A DNA stretch of 38,959 bases, taken from assembly GCA_007118655.1 (NCBI GenBank), contig SKRE01000168.1, forward strand, positions 1 to 38,959, given 5' to 3'. Both the position numbers and the translations under genes were made by a program. The notes beneath the pieces are model-generated. The model was not told the DNA's origin and ran no database searches. It saw nothing but the letters and a program-made list of their open reading frames with translations. Positions 33,848 to 38,959 of the stretch are shown here, one piece after another. The stretch is from Clostridiales bacterium (lineage in GTDB: Bacteria; Bacillota; Clostridia; Peptostreptococcales; T1SED10-28). Position 1 is the first letter of the stretch, and every line of letters starts with the position of its first letter.

Positions 33848-33971
33848 GGAGGGCATATGAAATACTTCTTGTTTACTAAGTGTTAAAATGATATTATTGA
33901 ATAATACAAATATTAATATGCTTTTCCTGATCTGCAGGATTGTACAATTGCATTTACTATGGAAATCACCG

Positions 33972-34015
33972 GACCTGTCTAACTAATCACTGTTAGGCTG
34001 GTCTTTCTGTTTTTT
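33972..34015 (+). terminator. terminator after the nrfA-resB-ccsA-exporter operon
   Basis: GACCTGTCTAAC (33972-33983) pairs with GTTAGGCTGGTC (33992-34003) with two imperfect pairs, then a T-rich tail. The remaining gap to 34110 holds no gene I can see. Confidence 0.75.
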
Positions 34016-34110
34016 AAATACCGGAGACCGCTGTAACGAAACAGCAAAGAAAGTATTTTGGTTGTCTGCAATTTGCTCAACTCATAATATTTATATAAGG
34101 AGAAACTACT

Positions 34111-36440
34111 ATGCAAAAGAAAAAGGAAATACTTCTAGCGGCGTCCAATCTTTTCGGTGAAAAAGGGGATCGATTCACTCTTGAGGAATTGGGCAAGGCG
34201 GTGAACATCAACAAAGCCTCGATTTACTCTCACTTCCAAAATAAAGAAGAAATTATTTTGCTGGTCACGGCTATGCAGTGCAAGCATTATGAAGAATATA
34301 TGAATCATGTATTTTTACTGCTGGAGGATGAAGGGGAGGCGGGAACTGTGGAAAAGGATAAATTGAGGAAGACCGATGTAAAATTTTTTTTAATCCCTTT
34401 TATAATATTGGTTACAGGGTTCACTTTTTTACCGTATGTGACGGCTAAAAACCGCATTGAGGAGCGATACGACATCTTTGAAACCACCACGCTGAACATT
34501 GCGGACAGCTATGCCTATGGGTTAACGAACTCAAGAGAAGCGTACAATATTATTACAGAACTTCTAGATGAAAAAATTATGGTGGCGAGTCAGGCAATCA
34601 TGCTGATTGAAGATCGGGAAGATCATGAACGGTTATATGAAATTGCACAAAAACTCGAAGTGGATGAAATCTACTTGCATAATAACGAGGGGAAAGTTAC
34701 TTACAGTACAACAGAGGAATATATTGGATGGAAAGCATACGAAGGTCATTCGGTTTATGATTTTCTCGGGAGTTTTGAAATTTCGAAGTTAATCAATGAT
34801 ATTTCAAATCGAGGAGATGTGAAACACGTATTTTTTATCAACGGAGAATACGAAATAACTGCAAGCAGCCTTTCCGAATACATAGGTTATATAATCGAGA
34901 GTCAGGAAATTCGAGAAGAAATGGATAACAATGCTTCGGATATACATAAAATGGAAATTGATGGCGATGAAGTTTTTAGGGTTTCCGTACCGGCTGTATA
35001 CGAAAATAAAAAGTTGGGAACCTTGGCAATCACTTGGCCGACGGAGGAAGTGAACAGAGAAGTACTAGGAATTATTCTGAACGGTGTCATGATATTTTTA
35101 ACAGTGTCCTTTGTTGTCGGCGGTTTGTTGTATTATGCTGACCGGCCTTCCCAACAGCGAATACCTAATGGAATATTTGGATGATATTATTAAAATCCCT
35201 GGGATAAGCAACAAAGCGGTAGTACTTCTTAGTTGTACTAATTTCAAAGTGCTAAACATGACCTATGGTTTTCTATACGGAAATGAAATTCTAAAACAGA
35301 TTGCCCTAAAAGTGAGGTATTTATTAAAACCTGAAGACATGCTTTTTCGGTTTGAGGGAGATCGGTTTATAATAGTACTGGACAATTATAAAGACCATGA
35401 AAAACTTAAGGAATGGGGACATAAGTTAGGGGATGTCTTTGAGAATCCTTTTAGCGGAAGCCCAGACCACCAGTATATAAACGCCGAAATAGGAATCGTG
35501 GAGATGAAGGATAAAAATACCTCAGTGGATAAAATTTTTCAAAATGCCGCCATGGCCCTGTCTTATTTTAATGGAGAGTCAAAAAACCAGATAATGTTTT
35601 TTAATGATGCAATGAAAAAAGATGTGCTGCGTAAGGATCAGATTGCAAAGGTTTTAAGAACCGTTATTGAGGGAAAAGATACCGAGTCTTTCTATCTTGT
35701 GTTTCAACCGAAACTGGACATAAAGAAAGATCAGATTATTGGATTTGAAGCCCTGGCCAGACTCTACACCAAAGATTTAGGACAGATATCACCCTATGAA
35801 TTTATTGCTGTTGCAGAGGATTGGCTGCAGATTTATGATTTGGGAAACCGAATTTATCCCATGCCTTAAGGTTTGGAAATCAATTAAAAGAACAGGGTTA
35901 CCATGATGTAAGTGTTGCCGTCAACATCTCCGGCATTCAACTGTTAAGAGAAGAATTTGTAGAAACCATTCGAAGAATTGTGGCATTAACCGGTGCGGAG
36001 ATGATTTCCCTGGAATTTGAAACTACAGAAACCGTTTTGCTGGAGAACTTCGATTTAATCAATGAAAAATTAGAAGAGATTAAAAAAATGGGAATATCAA
36101 TTTCGCTGGATGATTTCGGTACAGGGTTTTCCTCTTTAGCCAGACTCGGAGAACTAAACATTGATTCCGTAAAGATTGACAAATATTTTATTGATGAAAT
36201 CAGTCATCATGATGAAAAAGACTTAATTACAGCGGATATCATATCAATGTCCCATAAAATCGGTTTAACCGTCATCGCAGAAGGAATAGAGGAAGAAAAT
36301 CAAAAAGAATACCTTGAAAATATGGGTGTGATATTATACAGGGATATCTTCTGAGCAAACCCATATCCGATGAGAAGGCAATGGTATTTTTAAAAAACTA
36401 TAATCAGCAGCAGGGGAATAGGGCCTTGGAGAGCTTATGA
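34111..36440 (+). pseudogene. decayed TetR-HTH / membrane sensor / GGDEF-EAL fusion gene
   Basis: Three track ORFs plus an untracked tail read as one protein broken by three frameshifts. Segment 1 (34111 to about 35135) has a TetR-type helix-turn-helix (FTLEELGKAVNINKASIYSHFQNKEEI), a membrane helix (KFFLIPFIILVTGFTFLPYV), a ~230-residue extracytoplasmic sensor region and a second helix. Segment 2 (about 35135-35850) starts LTGLPNSEYL, has a degenerate GGDEF (FEGDRF) and the start of an EAL domain (GFEALARLY). Segment 3 (about 35850-36335) has SLDDFGTGFSSL, KIDKYFID and AEGIE. The last piece reads DIIQGYLLSKP and ends at TGA 36440. The TetR HTH and the membrane sensor share one frame, so the fusion precedes or accompanied the decay. 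HTH on a membrane c-di-GMP protein is unusual; a deletion joining two genes could also explain it. Sequencing errors at the three sites cannot be excluded. Confidence 0.8.
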
Positions 36441-36464
36441 TGCAGAATCCGGACAAGCTGGATA
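36421..36464 (+). repeat. short fragment resembling the adenylyltransferase gene
   Basis: About 44 nt align with 37737-37784 inside the ANT(6)-type gene: GGGCC, then TTGGAGA, CTTATGATG, CAG and CCGGACAAGCTGGA are shared in order, with one 1-nt and one 3-nt gap and a few substitutions. It overlaps the last codons of the decayed EAL gene. This looks like a rearrangement scar or the remnant of a second adenylyltransferase copy. Confidence 0.6.
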
Positions 36465-36473
36465 AAAAAACAG

Positions 36474-36518
36474 AACTGCCGTTTAAAGGTTTTTAAGAAC
36501 TTTTTGCGGCAGTTTCTT
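36474..36518 (+). terminator. probable terminator
   Basis: AACTGCCG (36474-36481) pairs with CGGCAGTT (36507-36514), followed by TCTTT. The loop is long (25 nt), which makes it a modest terminator. Confidence 0.5.
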
Positions 36519-36549
36519 TAATCACAAAAAACTTCAGGAATGTTTTAGA

Positions 36550-36602
36550 GGATTAAGCAGGAAAAAGTGAAAGTTATCTCGAATCTTTTAGTAGAAGAGA
36601 AG
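36550..36602 (+). repeat. leader motif shared with the AlkD-like gene, copy B
   Basis: GGATTAAGCAGGAAAAA ... AGTTATCTCGAATC ... TAGAAGAGAA aligns with 7845-7897. It lies about 77 nt before the probable ATG of the K+ channel gene. Confidence 0.55.
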
Positions 36603-36678
36603 GATGCATTTGCGTAACAACTCTTTATTCAGCATAAAAAAACGGATACAAGTAATAAACATGATAAAGGGGGGTAAA

Positions 36679-37449
36679 ATGGATAATTTGAAGTTTAAGA
36701 GAATATACGAGTATGTAATGATTATTTTAGCGTTGCTGGTTGTTGGTCTTTTAATTGTTGAATTTACCATGGATCTAAGTGAAAGGGCTTTGAACAGATT
36801 GGCAATGATTGATCTGGGAGTGCTTATTATATTTTCGGTAGATTACTTCACGCGTCTAGTCATAGCGAATAATAAAAAACTCTTTGTGTTGCATAATAAG
36901 GCGGATTTAATAGCCATTATTCCTTTTTCATCCATATTTCGGATCTTTCGACTCGCAAGGCTTGCTCGATTAGCAAGGATCAGCAGAATAAATCGTTTAG
37001 TGCGAGCCGGTATATGGGCCGAAAAGCTTAGAATAAAACTCCGATCCTTTTTTAATACAAACGGATTAATTTACATGATTACGATTGCAATTCTCATGGT
37101 TCTTAGCGGAGCTTTAGGAATTTATGTTTTTGAAGGGATGAGATTTTCTGACGGCATATGGTGGTCTTTTGTAACCACAACCACCGTAGGTTATGGGGAT
37201 ATGTCCCCGGAGAGTACGGGAGGAAGAATTGTTGCAGGAATATTAATGCTGGTGGGCATCGGATTTATTGGTATGTTGACCGGAACCATCGCCACCTATT
37301 TTTTAAAGGGAGACAGTGAGCAAAACACCTTCAAAAAAGAGGTTATTGTAGGGATTAAAGGGAAGCTGGACGAGTACGATTCCTTAACCGCCGAAGATAT
37401 AGAAGATATGGTTAGCATCCTGCGGAGTCTGAAAAAAAATTCAAATTAG
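36679..37449 (+). CDS. voltage-gated-type potassium channel
   Basis: A 256-aa six-segment channel. The selectivity filter TTTTVGYGDMSPEST (TVGYGD) marks it as a K+ channel, placed between S5 (MITIAILMVLSGALGIYVF) and S6 (GRIVAGILMLVGIGFIGMLTG). S4 is very regular: an arginine at every third position through FRIFRLARLARLARISRINRL, so voltage sensing is likely, and S2/S3 supply acidic residues (VDYFTR, KADLIAII). The C-terminus is a short cytoplasmic helix. The track start 36604 lacks proper spacing; ATG 36679 follows AAAGGGGGG and gives MDNLKFKRIYEYV. Monocistronic as far as can be seen. Confidence 0.92.
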   Translation: MDNLKFKRIYEYVMIILALLVVGLLIVEFTMDLSERALNRLAMIDLGVLIIFSVDYFTRLVIANNKKLFVLHNKADLIAIIPFSSIFRIFRLARLARLARISRINRLVRAGIWAEKLRIKLRSFFNTNGLIYMITIAILMVLSGALGIYVFEGMRFSDGIWWSFVTTTTVGYGDMSPESTGGRIVAGILMLVGIGFIGMLTGTIATYFLKGDSEQNTFKKEVIVGIKGKLDEYDSLTAEDIEDMVSILRSLKKNSN

Positions 37450-37549
37450 ATAATTTAAGTTTGAAATCGGCAGATCCATGTACTCAAGTTACAATAACCG
37501 ATTAAAGCAGGAGAAGCAATTTAAAAACCTGATGGAAAGGAGCTCCAAC

Positions 37550-38407
37550 ATGCGTTCAATGGATACGATCTACAAAACTATTCTAAGTTTGGCAGAAGAA
37601 GATAAGCAAATACGTGCGGTTTACATGAACGGCTCAAGGACCGATTCAAAGGCCCCGAAGGACCGATTTCAGGACTATGATATCGTCTACATTGTAGAGG
37701 ATACCCAACCCTTTATTGAGGATAAAAAGTGGCTCTGGGCCTTTGGAGAACTTATGATGATGCAGGAGCCGGACAAGCTGGACAGAGGCATCGGTTATGA
37801 TATGGATTTTACAAAATCCTATACTTATTTGATGCTTTTTTCCGATGGGATTCGAATTGATTTGAACTTGAAAAATAAGGAGGAAGGGATAAAGCATTTT
37901 CAAGAGGAAAAGCTGACGGTAAAACTCTTAGATAAAGATGGTATCCTTCCGGAGATTCCTGAGCCTTCCGACGCAGACTATCGGGTACGAAAACCCACCG
38001 AGGAAGAGTTTGAAAGTGTGACCGACAACTTCTTTTGGTGTCTTCAAAATGTGGCAAAGGGAATCAATCGAAAAGAGCTTCCCTACGCTATAGGAATGTA
38101 TCAGGAAACTACACTGAAAAGTCTACATCGGATGATGGATTGGTGGATCGGGATGCATCATAACTTTGAAGTCTCCACCGGAAAATTTGGAAAGTACTAC
38201 GAGAAGTATCTGCCGAAGGAGTACTGGACGATGTACAAAGAAGTATTTCCCTCCGGAGATTACGATAATATCCGGGAAGCGGTACGCATAGCCTGTCATA
38301 TTTTTAAAGAGCTTGGAGAGGAAGTAGCGAAGGAGCTGGGTTTTTCTTATCCTTATCAGGATGAAGTTTCGATGACAAGGTATTTGAGAAAGGAAAGGAT
38401 TATTTAG
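37550..38407 (+). CDS. aminoglycoside 6-adenylyltransferase, ANT(6) family
   Basis: A 285-aa nucleotidyltransferase of the ANT(6)/AadK type, whose members inactivate streptomycin by adenylation. The catalytic core is YMNGSRTDSKAPKDRFQDYDIVY (GSRxD...DYD) with a further acidic site in IRIDLNLKN; the C-terminal helical domain (NFFWCLQNVAKGINRKELPYA, GKFGKYYEKYLPKEYW) is typical. The track start 37478 adds 24 residues; ATG 37550 follows AAAGGAG at 7 nt and gives the family start MRSMDTIYKTIL. No mobile element is next to it, so it looks like an intrinsic chromosomal gene like Bacillus aadK; resistance is not implied without testing. Confidence 0.9.
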   Translation: MRSMDTIYKTILSLAEEDKQIRAVYMNGSRTDSKAPKDRFQDYDIVYIVEDTQPFIEDKKWLWAFGELMMMQEPDKLDRGIGYDMDFTKSYTYLMLFSDGIRIDLNLKNKEEGIKHFQEEKLTVKLLDKDGILPEIPEPSDADYRVRKPTEEEFESVTDNFFWCLQNVAKGINRKELPYAIGMYQETTLKSLHRMMDWWIGMHHNFEVSTGKFGKYYEKYLPKEYWTMYKEVFPSGDYDNIREAVRIACHIFKELGEEVAKELGFSYPYQDEVSMTRYLRKERII

Positions 38408-38441
38408 CAGACTCTGATTATCGGAATGAGAGGTGATACTT

Positions 38442-38525
38442 ATGAATAAACTTTATTGGAAAATTATGCTGATTACTGGAATAATAGGGATTGCATTGAT
38501 TATTTTTGCAACGGTTATTTTGTAG
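38442..38525 (+). CDS. 27-aa single-pass membrane peptide
   Basis: ATG 38442 opens a 27-codon frame, MNKLYWKIML... followed by an unbroken hydrophobic stretch rich in I, L, G and A up to the stop at 38525. A ribosome binding site (GAGAGGTGAT) lies 4-5 nt before it. The positive residues at the start and the single helix suggest an inner-membrane peptide. It is too short for homology judgement, so it could be chance, but the RBS supports translation. Confidence 0.5.
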   Translation: MNKLYWKIMLITGIIGIALIIFATVIL

Positions 38526-38625
38526 CGAGGACATTGTAAAAATTCTTTAAATAAGCTTGGACGGCAAAAAGAAATCTGTCCACCCCTATCATTACTGGGA
38601 TGAGGCCGGGGTAAGGAGGGATATA

Positions 38626-38959
38626 ATGCAAAGGTTTACGCTAAGTGAAAAATTAGCAGTTCGTGATGAAATGTTACTGTTGAATGATAAAGTTTGGCCT
38701 GAGTTTATGCTGCATTGGGAGTGTAAAGAATGGTTTCATTTGTTTTCAACATTTTCAAGTTTTCAGGTGGTATTAATGGAAGAGGAAGAGCTCATTGCCT
38801 TTGGGCATACAATACCATTTTATTGGGAGGGGAGCATAGAGCATATTCCTGATAACTTAAATGCACTGATCGGGATGGCTGCAGAGGCTCGTAAAAATTC
38901 CATGAAACCCAATGTATTATTGGCTTTGGCTGTATGCGTTTCACCGGATCATAACGGAA
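38626..38959 (+). CDS. probable GNAT-family acetyltransferase, 3' end outside the window
   Basis: ATG 38626 with RBS AAGGAGGG opens a frame that stays open for 111 codons to the window edge, so it is missing from the ORF track. It starts MQRFTLSEKLAVRDEM and contains VVLMEEEELIAFGHTIPFYW. It reaches NVLLALAVCVSPDHNG, which looks like the beta4 strand and start of the acetyl-CoA loop (V-x-P-x-H/Y-Q-G-x-G) of GNAT enzymes. The acceptor substrate is unknown and the catalytic end is not visible. Confidence 0.7.
   Translation, partial: MQRFTLSEKLAVRDEMLLLNDKVWPEFMLHWECKEWFHLFSTFSSFQVVLMEEEELIAFGHTIPFYWEGSIEHIPDNLNALIGMAAEARKNSMKPNVLLALAVCVSPDHNG

Noticed and set aside
1-38959. CRISPR array, tRNA or rRNA genes, intact transposase or phage genes
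   Set aside because: No regularly spaced repeats, no tRNA-like cloverleaf noticed and no transposase or integrase motifs in any track ORF.

Overview
The window looks like chromosomal DNA of a low-to-mid GC anaerobic Firmicute, most likely class Clostridia. Supporting signs are strong AGGAGG-type ribosome binding sites, frequent TTG/GTG starts, sigmaA-like promoters, and many homologues of clostridial type (FdrA/DUF1116 proteins, PucR regulator, UraA-type permease, ResB/CcsA cytochrome assembly). I did not identify the species. Almost all genes are on the + strand; a small DUF1328 membrane protein near the left end is the one exception I support.

Left part (1-11.2 kb): a palindromic REP-like repeat family (four sites, whole or half), a DUF1328 protein, a membrane GGDEF-EAL protein, then a stand-alone cobalamin-binding sensor with the CarH-type W-x9-EH motif next to a soluble orphan histidine kinase. 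A 5'-truncated flavin reductase remnant sits between repeat copies. It is followed by a chromate-transporter-family protein, an AlkD-like protein, an amidase and a universal stress protein.

Central part (11.2-29.2 kb): a large catabolic island. Order: three-subunit molybdenum hydroxylase 1 (FAD, 2Fe-2S, Mo), an NCS2 permease with uracil-type signatures, a PucR-family regulator, AllH-like (DUF2877), FdrA/AllF, a 56-aa protein absent from the ORF track, AllG (DUF1116), a cyclase-family metal hydrolase, a CaiB-type CoA transferase, an unknown 81-aa protein, molybdenum hydroxylase 2, and a MocA-type nucleotidyltransferase. AllFGH is the oxamate carbamoyltransferase complex of allantoin fermentation, but no allantoin-specific enzyme is present here. 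I infer a fermentative route for a cyclic ureide: hydroxylation of an N-heterocycle, hydrolytic ring opening, phosphorolysis of the ureido acid to carbamoyl phosphate, and CoA activation of the residual acid. The uracil-type permease makes an oxidative pyrimidine (barbiturate) route one testable version; a hydantoin/parabanate-to-oxalurate route or ordinary purine catabolism are alternatives.

Right part (29.2-39 kb): a pentaheme nitrite reductase NrfA with a split ResB + CcsA cytochrome c synthase and no NrfH, then an aromatic-acid-exporter-family protein. Next is a decayed gene that joins a TetR-type HTH to a membrane GGDEF-EAL protein and carries three frameshifts; its end overlaps a short stretch resembling the nearby aminoglycoside adenylyltransferase gene. 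A voltage-gated-type K+ channel, an ANT(6)-type adenylyltransferase, a 27-aa membrane peptide and the start of a probable GNAT acetyltransferase complete the window.
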